64,000 nucleotides of DNA from Neoscytalidium dimidiatum. Taxonomy: Eukaryota; Ascomycota; Dothideomycetes; Botryosphaeriales; Botryosphaeriaceae. Location of the stretch: assembly GCA_037367355.1 (NCBI GenBank), contig CM074701.1, positions 1 to 64,000 on the forward strand, given 5' to 3'. This document shows, piece by piece, positions 11,681 to 23,557 of the stretch. Numbering within the stretch: the stretch's first letter is position 1; each line of letters begins with the position of its first letter. Both the position numbers and the translations under genes were made by a program. Under the pieces are notes generated by a model. That model was not told the origin of the DNA, did not search any database, and was given only the letters and a program-made list of their open reading frames with translations.

Positions 11681-13499
11681 TCGTCAAATCTCACCTACAT
11701 CCTTGCGCCGGCGTATCTTGTAGACCCCACAATTAATATTGCAGTTGCATCAACGAACGGAACTTGGTCATGCGAGCCTAAAAATGGGAACCAGTGCGCG
11801 AAACTCACGATGACTTCTGGCTGTTCTCCTAAACTAGAGAGTGGTCTTGGCTATACGAATCTAGTACCATAACCGAGTCAAAATAGAAAGCTTGAACAAA
11901 TCAGGCAATAAGGCATTGATAAGCCATCGATTGGGCCCTTATTCTATCAAACCTTAGCCGCGCCCAATGATTCCCCAAATTCCCTTGTTCCCAACATCGT
12001 CAGTAGCCACAAGTTCATTTTTAATAGCTCCACCTCCTAGCTCCAATTATTAAGGTATCCGAATATGAGAAGGGAAACATACCGGTGATTGTAACTATGG
12101 CATTATCTAGAACGCTCATTTCCTACGAGACCGTAAAGGTTCGAGGGGGTTGGACTTTCGCCTTTACTTGGAATTATTCTCTTTATCTGTCCATCTGCAC
12201 TAGGACTGTAACGTCTGCGTACTCTGAGGTTCTTGACAGACGCAGGCTTGCCGGTTTCGGTTTCAGATATGGTTTGACTCGTGTTACTAGATGTGTAAGA
12301 CTCGAAGGTGTTCCAGTGTCTGTACACGTGAGGTGGGCCACTGTCACCCTGAGGTGAAAGGGTGGTTTGATGTACACTAGGATCTGGTGGGCTTTAAGAA
12401 ACGTGATACAACCATAGGTGCCTTAAGGCAATGAGCACCTTCGACGGTGACTCCTACACATTATTAGCGTTGAACTAGATTGAGATACCGCCCAAAGATG
12501 CACGAAACAACGGTTGAGCGAACGTTGCTTTCTGAATGCAGGAAGTATGACGTGTTTAGCGCAGATGCAGTAGCCACTTTAACCCAGTTGGCATCTGCAT
12601 ATCCTTCTCCAATGGCACGTAACCAAGAATCAAAGATTAAATTTATTAGATCATTGATATCCAACCCCGAAACCCGTTTGCGGCCAAACTCAACCGAGTT
12701 TCGCGAGTTTTCGTTATTTTCATTCTCCTCACAGCGCCATCAAGCAAATATCGCAATGACATCTGGCCTTCTACTATCATTTTGACCCGAATAGACTTCG
12801 TGGCTAGAGTATGCTATATATTCAATTTTCCCATCATCAGATTTATACTATGTTGATATTTCGAACTTATGCTACTCAGATCAAACGTGTTCTACCCTGT
12901 AGGTATTCGTGATAATGATGTCATCCCCGTCCGCAGCTCCAGGACACTCGGTTTGAGTATTGCCTTTGCTAGCTCTACCCACCTTCGAGACCGTCACACC
13001 CCTATCGACGGAGCCAAGTGGAAGGCTATCTCCCCGACTGCGGCCCCGACCGACACGCGACCTCCCTCGAGAGGAGAAGAATCTATTCCAGAAGGACGGG
13101 GCGGATCTGTTACTCGAGTATCCGAGAATCTTCGGCGCATACTGTTTGGCGAGAGGCTTGAGCGTAACAATGCATTGGCACATGATACCCACCATGATCT
13201 CAATGGACCTAGCATAGGAAGATCAGTGGAAGACCCCTACAACACAATGTACCCGCCCAGCACAGGAAAGGTGAAACTCATGCACTACTTACGACCAGTT
13301 GCAAACCTTCGCTTGCTCAAGCGTGAAGTCTACCTTGCCGGGTAGCCTCTGGATAATAACGAGACGCACGACACTGGCGACGACAACGCTGTTGGTGGTA
13401 TTAGCTCTAAGGCTGACTTGACCTCATCTCTCAGAGCGCGGAGTTTATGGGAGGTTACAAAGAGCCGCCGGCTAGCACTAGTCCGACAATTACACGTTG
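11681..13499. other. Long intergenic stretch, no confident gene
   Basis: The 158-aa plus frame at 12869-13345 overlaps a second open frame (12960-13217). Neither shows a recognisable domain, and a fragment of an unidentified old gene is possible. The rest shows only short random frames. It separates P450 1 from the decayed receptor and P450 2. Confidence 0.35.
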
Positions 13500-14555
13500 T
13501 CCAATAGGGAGTTGCAGCTTATGTATCATAGGAATGGGCTACTTCCATTAGTAACTCTTGTCTCGCCTTGTCCCTTGCGAAGAATCGCCTTACCATTAAT
13601 ATGATAATTACATCAGTTATGATGTTCGCGATTGCTTGCGCAAGAGCCAATGTCGCAATGCACTCCGCCTTGGTTGGATCTGTAGGCTTGCATCCTGCAG
13701 TAGTCTAAAAGAGGTCAGGTGGAAATGGCTTAGTAAATGGCTTCGGGAGCACGAACAATGAAGGTAGTCGCCAGGGTGTAGCCGAGGATAATAACCATGA
13801 GAAAATATATGGCAACTCGGAATAGCTTATCCGGATTGACGTGTCGATATCTGTTTATCTGTCAATTGTTGCTGGCGCAATTAGTGGAGGATGAGGCCCA
13901 CGTGAGGAGGATGGAAAACTTTGAGAGCATCGGCGCCCAGCTACAAAGGTGGTGAGCATCAAGAATCAGTAAGTCGGTATTTGAGGTATCGAACCAGTAT
14001 GTAGTAACCACCGGTATGCTCCACTATGACAGGTTTAGTGCGAAAATCGGAAGTATAGGGAGGTCTGGTATCCCCACCTCAGCGTATTTCACGACCTGTG
14101 CGAGGCTGACATTCCATAGATGATTGCCGAAACCATACTGCATCCCTGGAAGCGGATTAGCACGTCGCTATAATCATTTTCAGCGGGAAGACCAAGCGCA
14201 CATTGGACACAGCAAATGATGAAGCCGATACCCATGAGCTGTTGTTGCACTTCTTAGCTTGCGTGAACCAGATGTGGAGGCATCATAATTACCCATGCTG
14301 CCAAAACTGCATCTTCAAGACATCAGCTCAAGCGCAGATACAGTAGAGCACTCGCATTGACGTACAGTCATCCAAGCCGACATGTTTGACCACTACCACA
14401 CGGGTCCACATTCTCAAAGCCAAGGCGATAGTAGCGCCTGCTGTCACGCCACTGGAGATAATGATGAACTCTTTCTGTACTGAAGTCATCGGCCCATCAA
14501 GGTCAGAAGTCTCGCCCGACGGCGCCACCATGGCAGGAGTGTTTTTCAAGTCCAT
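13500..14555 (-). pseudogene. Decayed PTH11-like membrane-protein gene
   Basis: Pieces of the same rhodopsin-domain family appear in order on the minus strand. First comes an N-terminal segment with ATG at 14555, TM1 and the HVGLDD signature, cut by a plausible intron. Then come QYGFGNHLWNVSLAQVVKYA near 14150-14050, a block ending in FRVAIYFLMVIILGYTLATTF near 13860-13760, and a KPTDPTKAECIATLALAQ segment near 13690-13640. These pieces lie in different frames and are separated by stop codons that standard introns do not remove; one expected donor site appears to be lost. It is probably a dead paralogue of the receptor at 6773-7989. Boundaries are approximate. Confidence 0.6.
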
Positions 14556-15515
14556 GTCAGCGGCGATATTGGTCACCGGGATTTTCCCGATGGAAAAGGG
14601 AGCAGAACGTGGCCACGCGGAAATACACAAGGTAGGGAAGGACGAGTGAAGACAAAACAAAAATGGCTCTCTGAGCCAAGGGTGTGAAGGGGGGGTCGCT
14701 ACGTGCCCACAGGATGTAGGGTTTACTCGGCCGTCTGAAAGTACCCTATGATCAGCAACTAAACGACGTCGAGTAACACTTGGGAGCCTCCCTTTGAAAC
14801 GTCCTTCACGAAGGAGGCTAAATATCCGGCCCACTGGACAGGACTCAAGCCATTGTCGTATACGCGTGCATGGTCCTTCCACATGCCGACGTTCGAGTCA
14901 GCCTTACCATCGTACGCACAACAGGTCGTGTCAGAGACGTTATCTGGCACTCCAGTTTAAGATTGAAATACAGACTGCATTTCTCTCAGTCTACTGGAAC
15001 GTTTGGCCGTAATATGGCAAAGTTTCTTCTGCGCCTCTATGGGCCGACAGTCGTGTCGACAAGAGGTGGAGAGGCAAGAACACTGACTGATTTGTTGTTC
15101 TTCACGGCGAACGAGTCAAGTAGGGGCGACCCTTGTCGTCCCACGCCGCACCGCTACAGATAAAGAACAAAAGCAAAAATATCATTGGCTGCAGTTCTGT
15201 ACCAAGTTGTGTGGCGCCAAGGGTGTTGCGATTCAAACATACCCATATCCGGCATCCCAATCGCAGATTATGCAGCTAGCGTGCACGAGGCGAGCGGCAC
15301 CGCTACAGGGAGACGCGGCCTAGTTCCCAACTCGGTCTTGATGTCTCAGCACATCCCCCTCGCGGCTCGCATGCCCGGGGCGAGGCCTTTCCGGGCCGCG
15401 CCCACGGAGTCAGAGACACGCGCTGATAAAAAGCCGAAACGGCAGAGCGCCCCCATCCTTGGTCCACATTGAATGGCATTTCATACGCAAATTCTTCCTT
15501 CGGCCTTGACGGAAA
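14556..15515. other. Upstream region of P450 2, no gene seen
   Basis: Only overlapping short frames without domain character. The plus-strand frame 15185-15472 directly upstream of P450 2 is likely untranslated leader or promoter. Confidence 0.35.
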
Positions 15516-17616
15516 ATGGGCGCATGGGGCTCCGGTTTGCTCGCGCTCATTGCGACTGCAAGCGTCTCTGGAGTGTTCGCACACCAGCTGTTCTTTCGCC
15601 GTGTCGACGTCGACAACCATCCATTTCTACTACTCGCCGCCTCGCTTGGGCTGCATTTGGCGCTAGCAACTATTTTGCAGATCCAATACACTCGACATGC
15701 TTCTGCATTCGCTTCTCACGGGATCGCATTTCTCCTCATGTCCACCTTCGTGGCGTCAATATGGGCTAGCATGTTGACATACCGGGCATTCTTCCATCCG
15801 CTGAAAAATTTCCCTGGACCATTTCCGGCACGGCTGTCCAAGCTCTGGGCTGTCAGACAGGCACTCAAAAGTGGTTTGAAGTGGTACAAAGTTGACGCTG
15901 AGCTACATGAGAAGTATGGCGATTATGTGCGCACAGGTAAACCGTTTTCCTTGACCGCCCAGAAAAATAGAGATGAAAGGAGAGTGGATCCTGATGTCAG
16001 GATACTACAGGCCCCCGGGAGCTTTCTATTCGTGATCCGAAAGCGCTGGGCCCTATATTGGGGTTTACGTCAAAGACGCTGAAAGGCCCTTTCTACGATG
16101 GCATGGAAGATTCTGTAAGCACTACCCGTGACAAAAGGCTGCATAAAGCAAGGCGCAAGCTTTGGGACACTTCTATGAAGCAATGTAAGCATCCCAACTC
16201 TCCCACTTATACCAATCAGCGAGTATCAAGGTCACATGTGAATTTATCAGTTTATGACCCTGGTGTCAGTGCTATCCACGTATACTCCTCAGCTGGAACA
16301 ATTCACCGACATTCTACTGGAGCGCATCAACAACAATGTTGGAAAGCCAGTTCCGATCAACGATCTAGCAATGCATTACAGTTACGACGTCATGACGCAA
16401 CTAGCTTTTGGAGAACCGGGCGGCTTTGTTGACGGAAGCGCGGACGACGTGGCAACTGAAATGCTTGAGGGGATGCAAAAGGGCGTTGATGCTATCGGCA
16501 TCCTTTGCCAAATGCCTTGGGTCCTGGGCGTGTTAATGGCCCTGGCTACGGTGATACCCACGCCGATGAGGACCTTCAATGGATGGGCAGCGAAGTCGTT
16601 GGAGCGAAGAATGAAGGTACACACCATCCTGTCCAACTTTTCCCAGTAGCACATGGAGGGAACTGGAAACGAGGACGAGAATGGCAGTTAAATTGACCTC
16701 ATTGCGGTGCAGATGAAGAACCCGAAGCCCGACCTCATCGGCCACCTCATCGCAGAGACGGCTCCCGACGATAAGAAGGGGCAGCACATGCTCTTCACAG
16801 ACTCGCGCGTCATCGTCAGTGCGGGAAGGTCAGCCTTCTCCCATGGCCCCCAAAAGCAGAATTTCCTTGAGACTGACCGCAGCTTCGCAGCGACACGACC
16901 GCCACCGCCATCACCGAAACCCTCATCATGCTCGCCCTACGCCCTGCCTACGTCTCCGCGCTCCGCGCCGAGATGGACCCGGTATTCGCCGCCGACGGTG
17001 AATACTCGTGTCAGAAAGCATATCCAGTACTCGACTCACTCATAAACGAAACCTTACGCTTGTATCCGCCTGTGCTGTTCGGCTCTCCTCGCGTTACGCC
17101 GCCGGGCGGTCTCAAGATCGGCAACGTGTTCATACCCGAAGATACCGTCGTGTACGTGCCCGGCTGGCAGCTGCACCACGACGCGCGCAACTTTCCGCAA
17201 CCGAACGAATTCATTCCGGAGCGATGGACGACGCGGCCAGAGTTGCTTGTGAATAGGAGCGCGTTTATTCCTTTCTTAATCGGTAAGCCTGGGACGCTTT
17301 TTCCTCTATCTCTTTCCTCTTGTATTTTGCTTCTTTTTCCTTCTCTTTCCCGGCTCTCCGTTTCTCTGATATATCTTGAAGCTCGTAGAGCAAGATGTGA
17401 CTGACTCGTCTTTCTGCAGGTGAGAACAATTGCCCTGGAAAACCCCTTGCGATGATGGAGATCCGCTCCGTGATCGCAAGGACTATACATGCGTTCGATG
17501 TCAGCTTGCCCGAAGGAGAGTCGGTGACAGAGAAGAGCTTTTTCGATGGCGTTAAGGATCACTTTATTGCCGGCGTGCCGAAGCAGAGGCTTGTTTTCAC
17601 CGAGAGAATTAAATAA
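15516..17616 (+). CDS. Cytochrome P450 monooxygenase 2
   Basis: Exons 15516-15936, 16011-16184, 16270-16616, 16713-16828, 16891-17282 and 17420-17616 give 548 aa. Four hydrophobic segments precede the hinge FPGPFPARLSKLW. Landmarks: RTGPRELSI at the first junction, WDTS in helix C, AGSDTT (about 351-356) spliced across intron 4, ETLR (406-409), PERW, and the haem loop FLIGENNCPG with Cys488 spliced across the last intron. The acceptor at 16269, rather than the nearer AG at 16250, is needed to keep the frame. Its overall plan matches P450 1, so the two may be related paralogues. The region before ETLR is short compared with typical P450s, the only oddity noted. The substrate is unknown. Confidence 0.85.
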
Positions 17617-18329
17617 TATAGAAGCCAAGGCGGATAAGTATGCCTCCTGTGGAGCAATTACGTTAGTCGCTGTATATTTTAATCGTGGAATTTTGCGCGT
17701 GGGAAAACGGGTGAATTTCTCAAAATTCATCTCATCGTGGTTCTGGTCTACCCAGAATTGTGGATAGGCTTATCCCGCATTCAGAGTTAATCAATTTTTA
17801 TGTATGCTTATTTCTAGAGGTTCGAGTGATAAATGTTCTTACGCATACCTTAATGTTGATTTCCGAAGACAATGAAAAAGTAGAGTAGTATTTTCGGCAC
17901 GATGGAAGAGGGTTGCCAGAGGTGCCCCTCTTCATGCTCCAGTTCTGCTGATACGCTGAAGCTATATTGCAACTAAATCCACATTGACTTTGTAACACCT
18001 AACAACCTTCGTGATGAACAGACGGTTGCATCTGTTGGTATATTACGTGAGACAGAGCGGGTTATCGTCATGGCACATTAAAATAAAGACGAAGGTAGGT
18101 TTTATTTTCTTTTTTTTCTCGAATCTAAGCCTCTCGAAAGATATTGTTTCAGTGTGAACTTCGATTCAATAGAAGAGTAAACAGAGCCCCTTCCTTGTGA
18201 CCAAACCCGGCGCTTCCTCGAAAGTAGTTGCCAGAATTTGGATCAAAGAATAATACAGCTGCTTATCTTCGCATTAAGCTGGTCTTCAAATTGACTGTGA
18301 CACATGAAGTTCCGCATCAGCTAACCAAG
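17617..18329. other. Intergenic, no gene seen
   Basis: AT-leaning sequence between P450 2 (+) and the small secreted protein (-), which converge here. No coding signal. Confidence 0.4.
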
Positions 18330-18671
18330 TCATGGCTGTAAAGTAATAAAGTGAATGACAAGGTAAACGTACTCCAATTGTTCACCCTGAAGATATTGGT
18401 TTCCATATTTACCACCACTTTCGCTACGCTGGACGATAATGGTAGCACCCTTGGGCACTTGTGCTGCTCCTATTCCGGTATCAATGGAGGCGGCGGGAAT
18501 GGCAACAGGATGAGTCTCGATGTTGACATCACTCGTCTGCATGGCGGCCGGAGTGACAGCAGCAGGTTTCGCAGCATCGTTAGGCGTAGGTATCTCCTGC
18601 TTTACGGGCGCTGCCATTGCAGCTGGGGCGGTAATGGCAGCTGAAGCGGCTGTGACAGCAGAGAGTTTCAT
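18330..18671 (-). CDS. Small secreted protein of unknown function
   Basis: A 113-aa frame opens with a strong secretion signal (MKLSAVTAASAAITAPAAMA, cleavage expected after AMA or AAP). It then has a proline/alanine/threonine-rich stretch and a C-terminal part with VPKGATIIVQRSESGGKYGN. It has no cysteines, so it is not a classical disulfide-bonded effector. A possible short intron near the 3' end (GT after GEQLEY) would trim the tail to a few residues. A TATA-like element reading TATATAAAG on the minus strand lies at about 18750, near 80 bp upstream. I recognise no family. It could be a cell-surface or effector-like protein. Confidence 0.55.
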   Translation of the reverse strand: MKLSAVTAASAAITAPAAMAAPVKQEIPTPNDAAKPAAVTPAAMQTSDVNIETHPVAIPAASIDTGIGAAQVPKGATIIVQRSESGGKYGNQYLQGEQLEYVYLVIHFITLQP

Positions 18672-18750
18672 GATGACTTGTTTCAGGCGTTAATAGTGTG
18701 GATAGAGGAAACTTTTGCGAAAGCAGGAGCGCTGCTTAAGATAGGAGAGC

Positions 18751-18760
18751 TTTATATACT
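18751..18760 (-). promoter_or_regulatory. TATA box of the small secreted protein gene
   Basis: The minus strand reads AGTATATAAA about 80-90 bp upstream of the ATG at 18671, a normal distance for a fungal TATA element. Confidence 0.45.
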
Positions 18761-19679
18761 TCTATGAATCAGAATTCGCTGGTAGCTCAGGGTCTTTTTC
18801 CGGGACGCTAAAGTGCAACAATCGTCATCTTACCACCTGACTGCGGCTTTGACCATCCACTCTATTGTGTCACGGTATGGATGGACGCGCAAGCCTTGCA
18901 TGGGATACTGTAGAAGTTCAAATCTACTCACTTACGCAGCTGCGGGAAGCTCAAATATGGAAGAATAATTGTGCAACGCCGGCTATATGAACGCAATGAT
19001 ACTAGTACGAACTCGATTGTCAGAGCAGAGGGATGTGAATGGACTTAGCGTATGTATAGACTCGCATTGGACTGATGTCATGCATCCAGCGTCTTTGTCG
19101 AAAGGTTACTGGATTTTCTTCTGAGGGCGCAGCCCATGGTCCGAGCACCGACCATGCGCCAGAGTCGACCGTCTTCAGTCTTGTTCGTTGAATGAACCAG
19201 AAAGGTCATTCAATGATATAGAAACATCACGGACTCTATCAAATTATGGTGATTGGACCAATCAGCCGTATATTTCTCGTTGACGTGGCGTGCTTCGTCG
19301 CGAGGGCGACACAACGCATACAATTATGGACGCGGTTAAAATTCCAGGGACAAATGTAAGTGCTGGACGATATGAAATAAAACGATTCACTAAAGCTCTA
19401 CGCGGAGAGCTTTTGCCACTTCATTTCCCTGTTTCCTGGCCGGCTTGCTACAGCATCCCTCAACAAATACGCCAAACTCTTCACATGTGGTTGGTTAATA
19501 AGAGTGAGAACGAGAACTAGTGAGAACGGGAACTTAAAATATTCCATTTGTATCGTAGGAAGACATATCATGTCGAAAAGTTTGGCCTGCCCGCTCAAAA
19601 AATTCAACACCTGAAGGCCGGGATAAATACCGTCCAAGCGCCTTTTCGCCGGATCCAACATCAACTTCCTTCCGTGAGT
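18761..19679. other. Intergenic, no gene seen
   Basis: Region upstream of both the small secreted protein and the PKS relic. No convincing coding frame. Confidence 0.4.
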
Positions 19680-20851
19680 ATGGCAGGAACATCGAATGAA
19701 TCAGGCCAGAAGACCATAAGTGATCCAAAGTCAGTTGCCATTACAGGACTGTCCTGCCGGTTTCCTGGAGACGGAGACACGGCAGAAAACTCCTGGAAGT
19801 TCATATGTGAAGGAATATGTAGGTGGTCGTACTGCAGATGCACGAGTGAAGGAGTGATTACTGACTCGTTAAAGCTGCTTACTCGGAGAACCCTGATCGT
19901 TGGAACCCAGACGCCTTCCACTACCCAGGGAAGAAGATTAACACCAGCCTCACCCGGGGGCACATTTTCTCAATCACGATGTGGCCGCATTTGATGCCAA
20001 TTTCGAGGCTCGCGGGATCACGGGCATCGGGTACTGCTCAGTCCTTTCGCGTGGCAAGGACGCAGTGCAGACGGCACTGGGGTGTGCGGGGGCGTTGCTA
20101 GTGCATGGCGTCCCGGTCAACGCGGCAGCAGTGAACAACGATGTTGAAGCCAGGGTCAAAGCCCGGTGGTGGTCCTGCCGCCGTACGCATGGAACCATTC
20201 AAGCACGTTCTGGGCCGAGTCTCGCATTGCACGCGAGCACCGGCAGCGGCAGCGCCCGCGCCAGCCGCTGCTGGGTGCGCCGTGCCCGGCCATGGGAGTG
20301 GGCGAAAAACACTGGCGCGGGTTTGTACGGGCGTCGGAAGAGCCATGGCTGCGCGACCACCAGATCCAAGGGTCGGTGCTGTTGGCGGCCGAGAAGGCGA
20401 GGGCGAAGCATGCGGAGCTGGAGCAGACGGCCGACGCCGCCATCGCGCACGACGAGCTGTATGCGTACCTGGGCAGCTTGGGCCTGACCTATGGGCCGGC
20501 GTTCGCGCGGGTGACGGGCGTGCGGGCAGACAAGAGCAGGCCCGGATGGTGTGTGTGGGCGAGGTCGAGACGGCGGGCGTGCCGTCGCTGGTGCAGCCGG
20601 CCAAGGCGCAGCGGCCGCACGTAGTCCATCCGACGACGCTGGATGCCGTGTTCCACCCGGCGTTTGCGGCGCTGAAGGGTTCGCCGGACGAGCTGCGCGG
20701 GGCCATGGTGCCGACCAAGATCGACGAGGTGGTGGTGTCGTCGGCGGCGGTGTGGCAGCCCGGCGCGCTGCTGCACGGCTTCGCTCACGCTCAGCGCCGC
20801 GGCTTCCGCGAGCTTGTAGCCGACATGGATGTGTTGTCATGTGCGATTTGA
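19680..20851 (+). pseudogene. Deleted and frameshifted highly reducing polyketide synthase
   Basis: The start of a ketosynthase domain is clear: ATG 19680, then SVAITGLSCRFPGDGDTAENSW. A little later, in other frames, come AYSENPDRWNPDAFHYPGKK and FLNHDVAAFDANF, the next KS blocks. The text then jumps straight to the end of an acyltransferase domain (YCSVLSRGKDAVQTALGCAGA) and the AT-DH linker PPYAWNHSSTFWAESR. The dehydratase domain follows, with HWRGFVRASEEPWLRDHQI and HPTTLDAVFHPAF. The KS catalytic Cys and most of KS and AT are missing and at least three frameshifts are present. KR, ER and ACP are absent. GC content rises sharply after 20160. It cannot make a product. Confidence 0.8.
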
Positions 20852-20865
20852 TGATACAGTAAGAT

Positions 20866-22050
20866 TGGCGAAGGAAATACGCGGATTCCGAGGCATATAT
20901 GCACTGGAAAACAGACAGAGTCTGAGCATCAATCTCCGACTGCGTAATGTTGACTTCATCGGGATTATAGGGAACGAAATCTGCTCCTGCATCCTTGTTT
21001 GTGCATAGTAGAGTAGGCCATAAAGAAACCATACGCTCAGCTTGAGCTTTTATGTAGCCATGCGCAACGTCAAAGACTCACCAATTTGGAAAAGTTTGTC
21101 GAACGAGCGCTGGCGAGATACTCGTTCCTTGAAAACCCAGTAACACCATCCGCAACAGCACCAAAGTAGATAGTCGGCTCCGTGCCCCTATCAGTGTGCA
21201 TCTGGAGGGGCCTCTCGAGTGTCACCGCGTCAACATCACGCATGCATTCGGTAACCTGCTCAGGAGTGCCCGTACAGCTCAGTTGCTTGATAACCTAGGC
21301 CCAGGACGTCCGGTTGAGACCTCTATCCAGACTTTCCATAGTGACAAGTCCACTCTCCATGATGAGGCCGGTCGCAATCGGATCCTCGCGATAGACGAAT
21401 TGGTAGTTATCACTCAGCCCAGCGCCCGCAGCCTGACCCCAGAGTACAATCTTAGAAGGATCACCACCGAAGTTGGCAATGTTACCATGAGTCCATTCCA
21501 ACCTTCCATTTGCGAGTGTAGCCTACAATGTGCTATCTTCTGAGATATGACTTTCCCACGACGAATATCGCGCAATCCTACATTTAGTTCTGTCTGATTC
21601 AACACTGGGGCATTGGGTAATCCTAAGATGTTCATCCCTACGCAATGCGTGTTAATGAGTAACTCATGGGCGTACATCATCTCCGAGATATACATACGAT
21701 AGCTTCGCCAGGTGGCTGTCTTCGCTCGTGGTAAATGTGAAACACTGAAAGGGGCAACTCACTTGATTTGGACAACGATATGCTCCTGTGTGCGCTGGAC
21801 CCATTTCTGCGACTTGCAATATGGGGTATTCCGTACGTCATTTCGCCACCGTGCAACCATACCAGCACCGGCAATCTGTCTGACTTGGGCTGGGCTGGGG
21901 TAATGACATTCAAATACAGGCAACCCTCACTCGACGGCTGCGGAGGATTGAATTCGGGGACGAGATCGAAGTGATCAGAGGCAGCTGTGTCAGATATCGT
22001 TGATATGAAGCGGGTGGGCTTTGTGCCAGGACAACAAAGCCAGGACAATT
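20866..22050 (-). pseudogene. Broken type B carboxylesterase
   Basis: Minus-strand fragments in family order: SSEGCLYLNVITPAQP and LPVLVWLHGG (oxyanion loop region), then LPNAPVLNQTELNVGLRD, then LEWTHGNIANFGGDPSKIVLWG and its elbow, then SCTGTPEQVTECMRDVDA, then TNKDAGADFVPYNPD. The pieces lie in different frames, with an in-frame stop near 21298. The nucleophile elbow reads GQAAGA where the family has GxSxG, so the catalytic serine is alanine. The C-terminal third, including the catalytic His region, is missing: the gene ends just where the convergent PKS relic ends. Confidence 0.7.
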
Positions 22051-22488
22051 CCCGAAGGCCCTTTTTTGACGGGAGTAAGGAAACGATTGCATGACTATCA
22101 CGGTCTTAGCGCTCTGGATGGGCAGCACTCTAGACCGCGCAGGTGGTTCCGCATTTTGAATTTGAAGACTATACGAGGTTTTAGATCGGGCTCATTCGCT
22201 TCACCGCCTAAAACCCGCACCCCAGTTCTCGGCGGTCAAGATTTGGTTTCCCTAAAGCTCGCGAGGAGAAATCCAGTTCAAGGATGCGAGCTCTCTGGGC
22301 ACTTCGGCGATCGATTAGTTTCCAAACAGATGCTGGCCTTTCCGTAGTCTGACATTAGCTCAATGAAGACGAAATATAGTGCACAAATAAGCGCCTTCTT
22401 GTGCCTCCATGCACAGGTAGAAAGGCAGTAGCAGCAATCAAATCAAAGAAACGAAGTCTGCTCAGTATCCGCTATTTGACCATTCACC
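22051..22488. other. Intergenic
   Basis: No supportable gene. The 108-aa plus frame at 22021-22347 lacks any recognisable feature. Confidence 0.35.
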
Positions 22489-22824
22489 GTGGCTGTCACG
22501 ACCATCAAGCCGCGTTATGCGCTTGATCCTGTGGGGACACCAGGGGTTGTGCATGTGGATAACTTGACGAAAGAGAGCGCAGATACTGCAGCTCGAGTGC
22601 TCACGCTGAACACGGCGTCCGACAATATTTACACCAGTGGCTCCAGGAAAATATGTGTACGCAACTTGCCCCTATTCTTTAGGAGATTGAACATGTTGGA
22701 TGAGCACATCTCGAGCTTAAGATTTTGCTGGTGGGAAGCGGGACGCTGTGAACGGGGATCATGCGCCACCCAATTTTTACTGCATCTCCTGTCACGGCTC
22801 TTTCCGCTGAATACTCTCTTTTAG
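22489..22824 (+). pseudogene. Short fragment, possibly questin-oxidase-like N-terminus
   Basis: The first 45 or so codons read like a real protein start (LDPVGTPGVVHVDNLTKESADTAARVL) and are reminiscent of the N-terminal block of questin-oxidase/DUF4243 proteins found in polyketide clusters. The frame then loses character. The resemblance is from memory and weak. If right, this is another relic of a polyketide cluster. Confidence 0.25.
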
Positions 22825-23014
22825 GTCAACGAGGTCTTCCTTAGCTCGACTTGACTACTCTTGGCCTGGACATCTGCGTGAAACTTTCAAGCCGCGAGAC
22901 CCATGAGGCAACAATTACCACCACTACAGCAGAATGACGCTGTCAACCACGAGCCCCACGATCACAACACCCTGAACACAGTGCATTCCGTGCCGCGAGA
23001 ACAACGCCGAGGAG

Positions 23015-23557
23015 GTGCTCTACCTGTCCATTAGCGGCATCCGCATCGCCCTGCGCAACCAGAGGATGCTTTTCAGCCAGAATACCGCCCTCCACAACAA
23101 CATCAATAACAACCGCGCCGGGAGTGGCATTGGCGAGGAGGGTGGCTGCGATAGCTGTTCCGGGGATTGCTTCTCTGCCGCCACTGCTCCCGAGAGCGTC
23201 CCACAGCACAGCAACTACGATTCCTCGTCAAGCTCAGCAGCTGCAGCGATGGCGAGGCTGCCGGCCACACCTCCAGGGACGGCGGGCGGCTTGAAGGGTC
23301 CGCGCAGGCGCCACTCGACGGCCACGTCCGCGGTCGGCCACAAATACTCGTCTTTGGGCAGCTACCACATGGACGCCGAGGAACAGCAGGTCGCGGCGAA
23401 GATCATCGCCCTCCAGCTCGTCCGGGAGATCCAGGAGATCCTGCAGGCGCTGAAGGAGAGGCTGCTGTCACAAGGCTCGTTGTCCTCCTCGATACACAAT
23501 AACACCGCGGCGAAATTCTCGGTAAGAATATTTCCGATAGCATGCCCTCATTGGTAG
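23015..23557 (+). pseudogene. AflR-like regulator C-terminal fragment
   Basis: A 180-aa frame contains no Zn2Cys6 motif. It has a long serine/alanine-rich middle and a C-terminal block, MDAEEQQVAAKIIALQLVRE followed by IQEILQALKERLL, similar to the helical end of AflR-type (aflatoxin regulatory protein) transcription factors. The DNA-binding N-terminus is not found upstream in any frame, so it looks truncated. An AflR-type regulator would normally control a polyketide cluster, in keeping with the PKS relic 2 kb away. Confidence 0.45.

Noticed and set aside
17011..17730. 239-codon minus-strand frame
   Set aside because: Opposite P450 2, whose haem motif and splice sites are convincing. No domain in the antisense frame.
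20199..21032. 277-codon minus-strand frame
   Set aside because: Antisense to the GC-rich PKS dehydratase relic. Its Arg/Ala/Pro-rich composition is an artefact of GC content.
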